Assembly: GCA_024867545.1 (NCBI GenBank)
Contig: JANFNE010000005.1
Span: 372,001-436,000 of the forward strand
Source: Phytopythium helicoides
Lineage: Eukaryota; Oomycota; Peronosporomycetes; Pythiales; Pythiaceae
Length of the DNA stretch: 64,000 nt
Direction: 5' to 3'
How positions within the stretch are numbered: position 1 is the stretch's first letter; each line of letters opens with the position of its first letter. Below are positions 21,462 to 33,010 of this stretch, one piece after another. Below the pieces are notes generated by a model. The model was given only the letters and a program-made list of their open reading frames with translations. It was not told the DNA's origin and did not search any database. Made by a program: the position numbers and the translations under genes.

Positions 21462-21913
21462 CTTCCTTTGCGTCTTTTGCCGCCTGCTTTTGCCTGTTTC
21501 TGCTCACTCTCCTCTCCTCCTCTTGCTCGCATTGCTCGCATTGTGCTGGCGAGATAGCCTCCTTTCCGTGTGTCTGCGTACCTCGCGCCTCGCGGGTGGG
21601 TCCGTCATGGTCCTCTCTTGTCGGTTCTCCTCGATTCGACTGGATTGCCGGGCCTCTTTTCGTTTCGCATTTCGCGTTCCGAGTCCTGTTTTTGCACCAA
21701 TCGATCTTTCATTTTGGTCGCTATTCTTTCTTGCGTGCAATCGGATGCAGGTGGTCGAAATTGTCAAAATCGGGTGCGTGTATGCGATTGTGTGATTGTG
21801 TGTTTGACGGAGCAAGGCGTGTGTGTCAAAGAATGTGTGAGTGTGTATGTGTGTTGTGTGTGTGTTGTGGTGTGTCGTCGTTTGTATTTGTGTGTGTGTG
21901 GAGTATTCACTGT

Positions 21914-21986
21914 GGTCGTATAGCTCAGTCGGTAGAGCACAGTGCTAATAACGCTGCGGTCCAGGGTTCGAGCCCCTGTATGACCA
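21914..21986 (+). tRNA. tRNA-Ile-AAT: tRNA-Ile(AAT), copy 31
   Basis: Identical to copy 1; GGT spacer downstream. Confidence 0.96.
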
Positions 21987-22438
21987 CTTCCTTTGCGTCT
22001 TTTGCCGCCTGCTTTTGCCTGTTTCTGCTCACTCTCCTCTCCTCCTCTTGCTCGCATTGCTCGCATTGTGCTGGCGAGATAGCCTCCTTTCCGTGTGTCT
22101 GCGTACCTCGCGCCTCGCGGGTGGGTCCGTCATGGTCCTCTCTTGTCGGTTCTCCTCGATTCGACTGGATTGCCGGGCCTCTTTTCGTTTCTCATTTCGC
22201 GTTCCGAGTCCTGTTTTTGCACCAATCGATCTTTCATTTTGGTCGCTATTCTTTCTTGCGTGCAATCGGATGCAGGTGGTCGAAATTGTCAAAATCGGGT
22301 GCGTGTATGCGATTGTGTGATTGTGTGTTTGACGGAGCAAGGCGTGTGTGTCAAAGAATGTGTGAGTGTGTATGTGTGTTGTGTGTGTGTTGTGGTGTGT
22401 CGTCGTTTGTATTTGTGTGTGTGTGGAGTATTCACTGT

Positions 22439-22511
22439 GGTCGTATAGCTCAGTCGGTAGAGCACAGTGCTAATAACGCTGCGGTCCAGGGTTCGAGCCC
22501 CTGTATGACCA
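22439..22511 (+). tRNA. tRNA-Ile-AAT: tRNA-Ile(AAT), copy 32
   Basis: Identical to copy 1; AGG spacer downstream, first of a run of five. Confidence 0.96.
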
Positions 22512-22963
22512 CTTCCTTTGCGTCTTTTGCCGCCTGCTTTTGCCTGTTTCTGCTCACTCTCCTCTCCTCCTCTTGCTCGCATTGCTCGCATTGTGCTGGC
22601 GAGATAGCCTCCTTTCCGTGTGTCTGCGTACCTCGCGCCTCGCGGGTGGGTCCGTCATAGTCCTCTCTTGTCGGTTCTCCTCGATTCGACTGGATTGCCG
22701 GGCCTCTTTTCGTTTCGCATTTCGCGTTCCGAGTCCTGTTTTTGCACCAATCGATCTTTCATTTTGGTCGCTATTCTTTCTTGCGTGCAATCGGATGCAG
22801 GTGGTCGAAATTGTCAAAATCGGGTGCGTGTATGCGATTGTGTGATTGTGTGTTTGACGGAGCAAGGCGTGTGTGTCAAAGAATGTGTGAGTGTGTATGT
22901 GTGTTGTGTGTGTGTTGTGGTGTGTCGTCGTTTGTATTTGTGTGTGTGTGGAGTATTCACTGT

Positions 22964-23036
22964 GGTCGTATAGCTCAGTCGGTAGAGCACAGTGCTAATA
23001 ACGCTGCGGTCCAGGGTTCGAGCCCCTGTATGACCA
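22964..23036 (+). tRNA. tRNA-Ile-AAT: tRNA-Ile(AAT), copy 33
   Basis: Identical to copy 1; AGG spacer downstream. Confidence 0.96.
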
Positions 23037-23488
23037 CTTCCTTTGCGTCTTTTGCCGCCTGCTTTTGCCTGTTTCTGCTCACTCTCCTCTCCTCCTCTTG
23101 CTCGCATTGCTCGCATTGTGCTGGCGAGATAGCCTCCTTTCCGTGTGTCTGCGTACCTCGCGCCTCGCGGGTGGGTCCGTCATAGTCCTCTCTTGTCGGT
23201 TCTCCTCGATTCGACTGGATTGCCGGGCCTCTTTTCGTTTCGCATTTCGCGTTCCGAGTCCTGTTTTTGCACCAATCGATCTTTCATTTTGGTCGCTATT
23301 CTTTCTTGCGTGCAATCGGATGCAGGTGGTCGAAATTGTCAAAATCGGGTGCGTGTATGCGATTGTGTGATTGTGTGTTTGACGGAGCAAGGCGTGTGTG
23401 TCAAAGAATGTGTGAGTGTGTATGTGTGTTGTGTGTGTGTTGTGGTGTGTCGTCGTTTGTATTTGTGTGTGTGTGGAGTATTCACTGT

Positions 23489-23561
23489 GGTCGTATAGCT
23501 CAGTCGGTAGAGCACAGTGCTAATAACGCTGCGGTCCAGGGTTCGAGCCCCTGTATGACCA
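23489..23561 (+). tRNA. tRNA-Ile-AAT: tRNA-Ile(AAT), copy 34
   Basis: Identical to copy 1; AGG spacer downstream. Confidence 0.96.
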
Positions 23562-24013
23562 CTTCCTTTGCGTCTTTTGCCGCCTGCTTTTGCCTGTTTC
23601 TGCTCACTCTCCTCTCCTCCTCTTGCTCGCATTGCTCGCATTGTGCTGGCGAGATAGCCTCCTTTCCGTGTGTCTGCGTACCTCGCGCCTCGCGGGTGGG
23701 TCCGTCATAGTCCTCTCTTGTCGGTTCTCCTCGATTCGACTGGATTGCCGGGCCTCTTTTCGTTTCGCATTTCGCGTTCCGAGTCCTGTTTTTGCACCAA
23801 TCGATCTTTCATTTTGGTCGCTATTCTTTCTTGCGTGCAATCGGATGCAGGTGGTCGAAATTGTCAAAATCGGGTGCGTGTATGCGATTGTGTGATTGTG
23901 TGTTTGACGGAGCAAGGCGTGTGTGTCAAAGAATGTGTGAGTGTGTATGTGTGTTGTGTGTGTGTTGTGGTGTGTCGTCGTTTGTATTTGTGTGTGTGTG
24001 GAGTATTCACTGT

Positions 24014-24086
24014 GGTCGTATAGCTCAGTCGGTAGAGCACAGTGCTAATAACGCTGCGGTCCAGGGTTCGAGCCCCTGTATGACCA
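24014..24086 (+). tRNA. tRNA-Ile-AAT: tRNA-Ile(AAT), copy 35
   Basis: Identical to copy 1; AGG spacer downstream. Confidence 0.96.
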
Positions 24087-24538
24087 CTTCCTTTGCGTCT
24101 TTTGCCGCCTGCTTTTGCCTGTTTCTGCTCACTCTCCTCTCCTCCTCTTGCTCGCATTGCTCGCATTGTGCTGGCGAGATAGCCTCCTTTCCGTGTGTCT
24201 GCGTACCTCGCGCCTCGCGGGTGGGTCCGTCATAGTCCTCTCTTGTCGGTTCTCCTCGATTCGACTGGATTGCCGGGCCTCTTTTCGTTTCGCATTTCGC
24301 GTTCCGAGTCCTGTTTTTGCACCAATCGATCTTTCATTTTGGTCGCTATTCTTTCTTGCGTGCAATCGGATGCAGGTGGTCGAAATTGTCAAAATCGGGT
24401 GCGTGTATGCGATTGTGTGATTGTGTGTTTGACGGAGCAAGGCGTGTGTGTCAAAGAATGTGTGAGTGTGTATGTGTGTTGTGTGTGTGTTGTGGTGTGT
24501 CGTCGTTTGTATTTGTGTGTGTGTGGAGTATTCACTGT

Positions 24539-24611
24539 GGTCGTATAGCTCAGTCGGTAGAGCACAGTGCTAATAACGCTGCGGTCCAGGGTTCGAGCCC
24601 CTGTATGACCA
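24539..24611 (+). tRNA. tRNA-Ile-AAT: tRNA-Ile(AAT), copy 36
   Basis: Identical to copy 1; AGG spacer downstream. Confidence 0.96.
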
Positions 24612-25063
24612 CTTCCTTTGCGTCTTTTGCCGCCTGCTTTTGCCTGTTTCTGCTCACTCTCCTCTCCTCCTCTTGCTCGCATTGCTCGCATTGTGCTGGC
24701 GAGATAGCCTCCTTTCCGTGTGTCTGCGTACCTCGCGCCTCGCGGGTGGGTCCGTCATAGTCCTCTCTTGTCGGTTCTCCTCGATTCGACTGGATTGCCG
24801 GGCCTCTTTTCGTTTCGCATTTCGCGTTCCGAGTCCTGTTTTTGCACCAATCGATCTTTCATTTTGGTCGCTATTCTTTCTTGCGTGCAATCGGATGCAG
24901 GTGGTCGAAATTGTCAAAATCGGGTGCGTGTATGCGATTGTGTGATTGTGTGTTTGACGGAGCAAGGCGTGTGTGTCAAAGAATGTGTGAGTGTGTATGT
25001 GTGTTGTGTGTGTGTTGTGGTGTGTCGTCGTTTGTATTTGTGTGTGTGTGGAGTATTCACTGT

Positions 25064-25136
25064 GGTCGTATAGCTCAGTCGGTAGAGCACAGTGCTAATA
25101 ACGCTGCGGTCCAGGGTTCGAGCCCCTGTATGACCA
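25064..25136 (+). tRNA. tRNA-Ile-AAT: tRNA-Ile(AAT), copy 37
   Basis: Identical to copy 1; GGG spacer downstream, the last of this type. Confidence 0.96.
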
Positions 25137-25588
25137 CTTCCTTTGCGTCTTTTGCCGCCTGCTTTTGCCTGTTTCTGCTCACTCTCCTCTCCTCCTCTTG
25201 CTCGCATTGCTCGCATTGTGCTGGCGAGATAGCCTCCTTTCCGTGTGTCTGCGTACCTCGCGCCTCGCGGGTGGGTCCGTCATGGTCCTCTCTTGTCGGT
25301 TCTCCTCGATTCGACTGGATTGCCGGGCCTCTTTTCGTTTCGCATTTCGCGTTCCGAGTCCTGTTTTTGCACCAATCGATCTTTCATTTTGGTCGCTATT
25401 CTTTCTTGCGTGCAATCGGATGCAGGTGGTCGAAATTGTCAAAATCGGGTGCGTGTATGCGATTGTGTGATTGTGTGTTTGACGGAGCAAGGCGTGTGTG
25501 TCAAAGAATGTGTGAGTGTGTATGTGTGTTGTGTGTGTGTTGTGGTGTGTCGTCGTTTGTATTTGTGTGTGTGTGGAGTATTCACTGT

Positions 25589-25661
25589 GGTCGTATAGCT
25601 CAGTCGGTAGAGCACAGTGCTAATAACGCTGCGGTCCAGGGTTCGAGCCCCTGTATGACCA
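25589..25661 (+). tRNA. tRNA-Ile-AAT: tRNA-Ile(AAT), copy 38
   Basis: Identical to copy 1; AGG spacer downstream. Confidence 0.96.
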
Positions 25662-26113
25662 CTTCCTTTGCGTCTTTTGCCGCCTGCTTTTGCCTGTTTC
25701 TGCTCACTCTCCTCTCCTCCTCTTGCTCGCATTGCTCGCATTGTGCTGGCGAGATAGCCTCCTTTCCGTGTGTCTGCGTACCTCGCGCCTCGCGGGTGGG
25801 TCCGTCATAGTCCTCTCTTGTCGGTTCTCCTCGATTCGACTGGATTGCCGGGCCTCTTTTCGTTTCGCATTTCGCGTTCCGAGTCCTGTTTTTGCACCAA
25901 TCGATCTTTCATTTTGGTCGCTATTCTTTCTTGCGTGCAATCGGATGCAGGTGGTCGAAATTGTCAAAATCGGGTGCGTGTATGCGATTGTGTGATTGTG
26001 TGTTTGACGGAGCAAGGCGTGTGTGTCAAAGAATGTGTGAGTGTGTATGTGTGTTGTGTGTGTGTTGTGGTGTGTCGTCGTTTGTATTTGTGTGTGTGTG
26101 GAGTATTCACTGT

Positions 26114-26186
26114 GGTCGTATAGCTCAGTCGGTAGAGCACAGTGCTAATAACGCTGCGGTCCAGGGTTCGAGCCCCTGTATGACCA
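26114..26186 (+). tRNA. tRNA-Ile-AAT: tRNA-Ile(AAT), copy 39
   Basis: Identical to copy 1; AGG spacer downstream, with a one-base loss near 26422 that starts the seam. Confidence 0.96.
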
Positions 26187-26422
26187 CTTCCTTTGCGTCT
26201 TTTGCCGCCTGCTTTTGCCTGTTTCTGCTCACTCTCCTCTCCTCCTCTTGCTCGCATTGCTCGCATTGTGCTGGCGAGATAGCCTCCTTTCCGTGTGTCT
26301 GCGTACCTCGCGCCTCGCGGGTGGGTCCGTCATAGTCCTCTCTTGTCGGTTCTCCTCGATTCGACTGGATTGCCGGGCCTCTTTTCGTTTCGCATTTCGC
26401 GTTCCGAGTCCTGTTTTTGCAC

Positions 26423-27162
26423 AATCGATCTTTCATTTTGGTCGCTATTCTTTCTTGCGTGCAATCGGATGCAGGTGGTCGAAATTGTCAAAATCGGGTG
26501 CGTGTATGCGATTGTGTGATTGTGTGTTTGACGGAGCAAGGCGTGTGTGTCAAAGAATGTGTGAGTGTGTATGTGTGTTGTGTGTGTGTTGTGGTGTGTC
26601 GTCGTTTGTATTTGTGTGTGTGTGGAGTATTCACTGTGGTCGTATAGCTCAGTCGGTAGAGCACAGTGCTAATAACGCTGCGGTCCAGGGTTCGAGCCCC
26701 CTGTAGGACCACTTCCTTTGCGTCTTTTGCCGCCTGCTTTTGCTGTTTCTGCTCACTCTCCTCCTCCTCCTCTTGCTCGCATTGCTCGCATTGTGCTGGC
26801 GAGATAGCCTCCTTTCCGTGTGTCTGCGTACCTCGCGCCTCGCGGTGGGTCCGTCATGGTCCTCTCTTGTCGGTTCTCCTCGATTCGACTGGATTGCCGG
26901 GCCTCTTTTCGTTTCTCATTTCGCGTTCCGAGTCCTGTTTTTGCACCAATCGATCTTTCATTTTGGTCGCTATTCTTTCTTGCGTGCAATCGGATGCAGG
27001 TGGTCGAAATTGTCAAAATCGGGGTGCGTGTATGCGATTGTGTGATTGTGTGTTTGACGGTGCAAGGCGTGTGTGTCAAGAATGTGTGAGTGTGTATGTG
27101 TGTTGTGTGTGTGTTGTGGTGTGTCGTCGTTTGTATTTGTGTGTGTGTGGAGTATTCACTGT
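26423..27162 (+). repeat. Array seam: one unit with a cluster of small indels (around copy 40)
   Basis: Compared with neighbouring units: one-base loss near 26422, extra C near 26700, T to G at 26706, loss near 26743, gain near 26763, loss near 26844, gain near 27023, A to T at 27061, loss near 27079. Its spacer type is GGT. No other type A unit has any indel. Most changes are in homopolymers or short repeats, as in uncorrected long reads. Confidence 0.85.
26638..26711 (+). tRNA. tRNA-Ile-AAT: tRNA-Ile(AAT), copy 40, damaged (74 nt)
   Basis: It has one extra C in the C-run on the 3' side of the T loop and T to G at 26706, which turns the G5-T68 acceptor wobble pair into G-G. The anticodon and A box are intact. 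Real, this would be a weakened or dead tRNA; but it sits in the cluster of indels that resembles read error, so it may be a sequencing fault. Confidence 0.7.
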
Positions 27163-27235
27163 GGTCGTATAGCTCAGTCGGTAGAGCACAGTGCTAATAA
27201 CGCTGCGGTCCAGGGTTCGAGCCCCTGTATGACCA
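27163..27235 (+). tRNA. tRNA-Ile-AAT: tRNA-Ile(AAT), copy 41
   Basis: Identical to copy 1; starts the homogeneous AGG block. Confidence 0.96.
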
Positions 27236-27687
27236 CTTCCTTTGCGTCTTTTGCCGCCTGCTTTTGCCTGTTTCTGCTCACTCTCCTCTCCTCCTCTTGC
27301 TCGCATTGCTCGCATTGTGCTGGCGAGATAGCCTCCTTTCCGTGTGTCTGCGTACCTCGCGCCTCGCGGGTGGGTCCGTCATAGTCCTCTCTTGTCGGTT
27401 CTCCTCGATTCGACTGGATTGCCGGGCCTCTTTTCGTTTCGCATTTCGCGTTCCGAGTCCTGTTTTTGCACCAATCGATCTTTCATTTTGGTCGCTATTC
27501 TTTCTTGCGTGCAATCGGATGCAGGTGGTCGAAATTGTCAAAATCGGGTGCGTGTATGCGATTGTGTGATTGTGTGTTTGACGGAGCAAGGCGTGTGTGT
27601 CAAAGAATGTGTGAGTGTGTATGTGTGTTGTGTGTGTGTTGTGGTGTGTCGTCGTTTGTATTTGTGTGTGTGTGGAGTATTCACTGT

Positions 27688-27760
27688 GGTCGTATAGCTC
27701 AGTCGGTAGAGCACAGTGCTAATAACGCTGCGGTCCAGGGTTCGAGCCCCTGTATGACCA
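27688..27760 (+). tRNA. tRNA-Ile-AAT: tRNA-Ile(AAT), copy 42
   Basis: Identical to copy 1; AGG spacer. Confidence 0.95.
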
Positions 27761-28212
27761 CTTCCTTTGCGTCTTTTGCCGCCTGCTTTTGCCTGTTTCT
27801 GCTCACTCTCCTCTCCTCCTCTTGCTCGCATTGCTCGCATTGTGCTGGCGAGATAGCCTCCTTTCCGTGTGTCTGCGTACCTCGCGCCTCGCGGGTGGGT
27901 CCGTCATAGTCCTCTCTTGTCGGTTCTCCTCGATTCGACTGGATTGCCGGGCCTCTTTTCGTTTCGCATTTCGCGTTCCGAGTCCTGTTTTTGCACCAAT
28001 CGATCTTTCATTTTGGTCGCTATTCTTTCTTGCGTGCAATCGGATGCAGGTGGTCGAAATTGTCAAAATCGGGTGCGTGTATGCGATTGTGTGATTGTGT
28101 GTTTGACGGAGCAAGGCGTGTGTGTCAAAGAATGTGTGAGTGTGTATGTGTGTTGTGTGTGTGTTGTGGTGTGTCGTCGTTTGTATTTGTGTGTGTGTGG
28201 AGTATTCACTGT

Positions 28213-28285
28213 GGTCGTATAGCTCAGTCGGTAGAGCACAGTGCTAATAACGCTGCGGTCCAGGGTTCGAGCCCCTGTATGACCA
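28213..28285 (+). tRNA. tRNA-Ile-AAT: tRNA-Ile(AAT), copy 43
   Basis: Identical to copy 1; AGG spacer. Confidence 0.95.
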
Positions 28286-28737
28286 CTTCCTTTGCGTCTT
28301 TTGCCGCCTGCTTTTGCCTGTTTCTGCTCACTCTCCTCTCCTCCTCTTGCTCGCATTGCTCGCATTGTGCTGGCGAGATAGCCTCCTTTCCGTGTGTCTG
28401 CGTACCTCGCGCCTCGCGGGTGGGTCCGTCATAGTCCTCTCTTGTCGGTTCTCCTCGATTCGACTGGATTGCCGGGCCTCTTTTCGTTTCGCATTTCGCG
28501 TTCCGAGTCCTGTTTTTGCACCAATCGATCTTTCATTTTGGTCGCTATTCTTTCTTGCGTGCAATCGGATGCAGGTGGTCGAAATTGTCAAAATCGGGTG
28601 CGTGTATGCGATTGTGTGATTGTGTGTTTGACGGAGCAAGGCGTGTGTGTCAAAGAATGTGTGAGTGTGTATGTGTGTTGTGTGTGTGTTGTGGTGTGTC
28701 GTCGTTTGTATTTGTGTGTGTGTGGAGTATTCACTGT

Positions 28738-28810
28738 GGTCGTATAGCTCAGTCGGTAGAGCACAGTGCTAATAACGCTGCGGTCCAGGGTTCGAGCCCC
28801 TGTATGACCA
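28738..28810 (+). tRNA. tRNA-Ile-AAT: tRNA-Ile(AAT), copy 44
   Basis: Identical to copy 1; AGG spacer. Confidence 0.95.
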
Positions 28811-29262
28811 CTTCCTTTGCGTCTTTTGCCGCCTGCTTTTGCCTGTTTCTGCTCACTCTCCTCTCCTCCTCTTGCTCGCATTGCTCGCATTGTGCTGGCG
28901 AGATAGCCTCCTTTCCGTGTGTCTGCGTACCTCGCGCCTCGCGGGTGGGTCCGTCATAGTCCTCTCTTGTCGGTTCTCCTCGATTCGACTGGATTGCCGG
29001 GCCTCTTTTCGTTTCGCATTTCGCGTTCCGAGTCCTGTTTTTGCACCAATCGATCTTTCATTTTGGTCGCTATTCTTTCTTGCGTGCAATCGGATGCAGG
29101 TGGTCGAAATTGTCAAAATCGGGTGCGTGTATGCGATTGTGTGATTGTGTGTTTGACGGAGCAAGGCGTGTGTGTCAAAGAATGTGTGAGTGTGTATGTG
29201 TGTTGTGTGTGTGTTGTGGTGTGTCGTCGTTTGTATTTGTGTGTGTGTGGAGTATTCACTGT

Positions 29263-29335
29263 GGTCGTATAGCTCAGTCGGTAGAGCACAGTGCTAATAA
29301 CGCTGCGGTCCAGGGTTCGAGCCCCTGTATGACCA
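29263..29335 (+). tRNA. tRNA-Ile-AAT: tRNA-Ile(AAT), copy 45
   Basis: Identical to copy 1; AGG spacer. Confidence 0.95.
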
Positions 29336-29787
29336 CTTCCTTTGCGTCTTTTGCCGCCTGCTTTTGCCTGTTTCTGCTCACTCTCCTCTCCTCCTCTTGC
29401 TCGCATTGCTCGCATTGTGCTGGCGAGATAGCCTCCTTTCCGTGTGTCTGCGTACCTCGCGCCTCGCGGGTGGGTCCGTCATAGTCCTCTCTTGTCGGTT
29501 CTCCTCGATTCGACTGGATTGCCGGGCCTCTTTTCGTTTCGCATTTCGCGTTCCGAGTCCTGTTTTTGCACCAATCGATCTTTCATTTTGGTCGCTATTC
29601 TTTCTTGCGTGCAATCGGATGCAGGTGGTCGAAATTGTCAAAATCGGGTGCGTGTATGCGATTGTGTGATTGTGTGTTTGACGGAGCAAGGCGTGTGTGT
29701 CAAAGAATGTGTGAGTGTGTATGTGTGTTGTGTGTGTGTTGTGGTGTGTCGTCGTTTGTATTTGTGTGTGTGTGGAGTATTCACTGT

Positions 29788-29860
29788 GGTCGTATAGCTC
29801 AGTCGGTAGAGCACAGTGCTAATAACGCTGCGGTCCAGGGTTCGAGCCCCTGTATGACCA
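29788..29860 (+). tRNA. tRNA-Ile-AAT: tRNA-Ile(AAT), copy 46
   Basis: Identical to copy 1; AGG spacer. Confidence 0.95.
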
Positions 29861-30312
29861 CTTCCTTTGCGTCTTTTGCCGCCTGCTTTTGCCTGTTTCT
29901 GCTCACTCTCCTCTCCTCCTCTTGCTCGCATTGCTCGCATTGTGCTGGCGAGATAGCCTCCTTTCCGTGTGTCTGCGTACCTCGCGCCTCGCGGGTGGGT
30001 CCGTCATAGTCCTCTCTTGTCGGTTCTCCTCGATTCGACTGGATTGCCGGGCCTCTTTTCGTTTCGCATTTCGCGTTCCGAGTCCTGTTTTTGCACCAAT
30101 CGATCTTTCATTTTGGTCGCTATTCTTTCTTGCGTGCAATCGGATGCAGGTGGTCGAAATTGTCAAAATCGGGTGCGTGTATGCGATTGTGTGATTGTGT
30201 GTTTGACGGAGCAAGGCGTGTGTGTCAAAGAATGTGTGAGTGTGTATGTGTGTTGTGTGTGTGTTGTGGTGTGTCGTCGTTTGTATTTGTGTGTGTGTGG
30301 AGTATTCACTGT

Positions 30313-30385
30313 GGTCGTATAGCTCAGTCGGTAGAGCACAGTGCTAATAACGCTGCGGTCCAGGGTTCGAGCCCCTGTATGACCA
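30313..30385 (+). tRNA. tRNA-Ile-AAT: tRNA-Ile(AAT), copy 47
   Basis: Identical to copy 1; AGG spacer. Confidence 0.95.
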
Positions 30386-30837
30386 CTTCCTTTGCGTCTT
30401 TTGCCGCCTGCTTTTGCCTGTTTCTGCTCACTCTCCTCTCCTCCTCTTGCTCGCATTGCTCGCATTGTGCTGGCGAGATAGCCTCCTTTCCGTGTGTCTG
30501 CGTACCTCGCGCCTCGCGGGTGGGTCCGTCATAGTCCTCTCTTGTCGGTTCTCCTCGATTCGACTGGATTGCCGGGCCTCTTTTCGTTTCGCATTTCGCG
30601 TTCCGAGTCCTGTTTTTGCACCAATCGATCTTTCATTTTGGTCGCTATTCTTTCTTGCGTGCAATCGGATGCAGGTGGTCGAAATTGTCAAAATCGGGTG
30701 CGTGTATGCGATTGTGTGATTGTGTGTTTGACGGAGCAAGGCGTGTGTGTCAAAGAATGTGTGAGTGTGTATGTGTGTTGTGTGTGTGTTGTGGTGTGTC
30801 GTCGTTTGTATTTGTGTGTGTGTGGAGTATTCACTGT

Positions 30838-30910
30838 GGTCGTATAGCTCAGTCGGTAGAGCACAGTGCTAATAACGCTGCGGTCCAGGGTTCGAGCCCC
30901 TGTATGACCA
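30838..30910 (+). tRNA. tRNA-Ile-AAT: tRNA-Ile(AAT), copy 48
   Basis: Identical to copy 1; AGG spacer. Confidence 0.95.
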
Positions 30911-31362
30911 CTTCCTTTGCGTCTTTTGCCGCCTGCTTTTGCCTGTTTCTGCTCACTCTCCTCTCCTCCTCTTGCTCGCATTGCTCGCATTGTGCTGGCG
31001 AGATAGCCTCCTTTCCGTGTGTCTGCGTACCTCGCGCCTCGCGGGTGGGTCCGTCATAGTCCTCTCTTGTCGGTTCTCCTCGATTCGACTGGATTGCCGG
31101 GCCTCTTTTCGTTTCGCATTTCGCGTTCCGAGTCCTGTTTTTGCACCAATCGATCTTTCATTTTGGTCGCTATTCTTTCTTGCGTGCAATCGGATGCAGG
31201 TGGTCGAAATTGTCAAAATCGGGTGCGTGTATGCGATTGTGTGATTGTGTGTTTGACGGAGCAAGGCGTGTGTGTCAAAGAATGTGTGAGTGTGTATGTG
31301 TGTTGTGTGTGTGTTGTGGTGTGTCGTCGTTTGTATTTGTGTGTGTGTGGAGTATTCACTGT

Positions 31363-31435
31363 GGTCGTATAGCTCAGTCGGTAGAGCACAGTGCTAATAA
31401 CGCTGCGGTCCAGGGTTCGAGCCCCTGTATGACCA
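31363..31435 (+). tRNA. tRNA-Ile-AAT: tRNA-Ile(AAT), copy 49
   Basis: Identical to copy 1; AGG spacer. Confidence 0.95.
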
Positions 31436-31887
31436 CTTCCTTTGCGTCTTTTGCCGCCTGCTTTTGCCTGTTTCTGCTCACTCTCCTCTCCTCCTCTTGC
31501 TCGCATTGCTCGCATTGTGCTGGCGAGATAGCCTCCTTTCCGTGTGTCTGCGTACCTCGCGCCTCGCGGGTGGGTCCGTCATAGTCCTCTCTTGTCGGTT
31601 CTCCTCGATTCGACTGGATTGCCGGGCCTCTTTTCGTTTCGCATTTCGCGTTCCGAGTCCTGTTTTTGCACCAATCGATCTTTCATTTTGGTCGCTATTC
31701 TTTCTTGCGTGCAATCGGATGCAGGTGGTCGAAATTGTCAAAATCGGGTGCGTGTATGCGATTGTGTGATTGTGTGTTTGACGGAGCAAGGCGTGTGTGT
31801 CAAAGAATGTGTGAGTGTGTATGTGTGTTGTGTGTGTGTTGTGGTGTGTCGTCGTTTGTATTTGTGTGTGTGTGGAGTATTCACTGT

Positions 31888-31960
31888 GGTCGTATAGCTC
31901 AGTCGGTAGAGCACAGTGCTAATAACGCTGCGGTCCAGGGTTCGAGCCCCTGTATGACCA
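31888..31960 (+). tRNA. tRNA-Ile-AAT: tRNA-Ile(AAT), copy 50
   Basis: Identical to copy 1; AGG spacer. Confidence 0.95.
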
Positions 31961-32412
31961 CTTCCTTTGCGTCTTTTGCCGCCTGCTTTTGCCTGTTTCT
32001 GCTCACTCTCCTCTCCTCCTCTTGCTCGCATTGCTCGCATTGTGCTGGCGAGATAGCCTCCTTTCCGTGTGTCTGCGTACCTCGCGCCTCGCGGGTGGGT
32101 CCGTCATAGTCCTCTCTTGTCGGTTCTCCTCGATTCGACTGGATTGCCGGGCCTCTTTTCGTTTCGCATTTCGCGTTCCGAGTCCTGTTTTTGCACCAAT
32201 CGATCTTTCATTTTGGTCGCTATTCTTTCTTGCGTGCAATCGGATGCAGGTGGTCGAAATTGTCAAAATCGGGTGCGTGTATGCGATTGTGTGATTGTGT
32301 GTTTGACGGAGCAAGGCGTGTGTGTCAAAGAATGTGTGAGTGTGTATGTGTGTTGTGTGTGTGTTGTGGTGTGTCGTCGTTTGTATTTGTGTGTGTGTGG
32401 AGTATTCACTGT

Positions 32413-32485
32413 GGTCGTATAGCTCAGTCGGTAGAGCACAGTGCTAATAACGCTGCGGTCCAGGGTTCGAGCCCCTGTATGACCA
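32413..32485 (+). tRNA. tRNA-Ile-AAT: tRNA-Ile(AAT), copy 51
   Basis: Identical to copy 1; AGG spacer. Confidence 0.95.
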
Positions 32486-32937
32486 CTTCCTTTGCGTCTT
32501 TTGCCGCCTGCTTTTGCCTGTTTCTGCTCACTCTCCTCTCCTCCTCTTGCTCGCATTGCTCGCATTGTGCTGGCGAGATAGCCTCCTTTCCGTGTGTCTG
32601 CGTACCTCGCGCCTCGCGGGTGGGTCCGTCATAGTCCTCTCTTGTCGGTTCTCCTCGATTCGACTGGATTGCCGGGCCTCTTTTCGTTTCGCATTTCGCG
32701 TTCCGAGTCCTGTTTTTGCACCAATCGATCTTTCATTTTGGTCGCTATTCTTTCTTGCGTGCAATCGGATGCAGGTGGTCGAAATTGTCAAAATCGGGTG
32801 CGTGTATGCGATTGTGTGATTGTGTGTTTGACGGAGCAAGGCGTGTGTGTCAAAGAATGTGTGAGTGTGTATGTGTGTTGTGTGTGTGTTGTGGTGTGTC
32901 GTCGTTTGTATTTGTGTGTGTGTGGAGTATTCACTGT

Positions 32938-33010
32938 GGTCGTATAGCTCAGTCGGTAGAGCACAGTGCTAATAACGCTGCGGTCCAGGGTTCGAGCCCC
33001 TGTATGACCA
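32938..33010 (+). tRNA. tRNA-Ile-AAT: tRNA-Ile(AAT), copy 52
   Basis: Identical to copy 1; AGG spacer. Confidence 0.95.

Larger units (their letters stand above)
6051..26422 (+). repeat. tRNA-Ile tandem array, block A1: 525-bp units, mosaic variants (copies 1-39)
   Basis: Head-to-tail units with an exact 525-bp period between tRNA starts from 6164 to 26114. The array begins mid-unit at TGTTTGACGG, 113 nt before the first tRNA. Going 5'-3', a unit has a GT-rich stretch of about 90 nt, the tRNA, a CT-rich stretch of about 70 nt, then mixed sequence with GTCCGTCATR, TCGATTCGACTGG and TTTTTGCACCAATCGATC. I see three variable bases, at +220 (G/A), +263 (G/A) and +278 (G/T) from the tRNA start. 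Types by copy: GGG 15, AGG 9, GGT 8, AAG 3, AAT 2, GAG 1, AGT 1. By hand count a unit has 64 A in 525 bases on the + strand. Confidence 0.97.
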
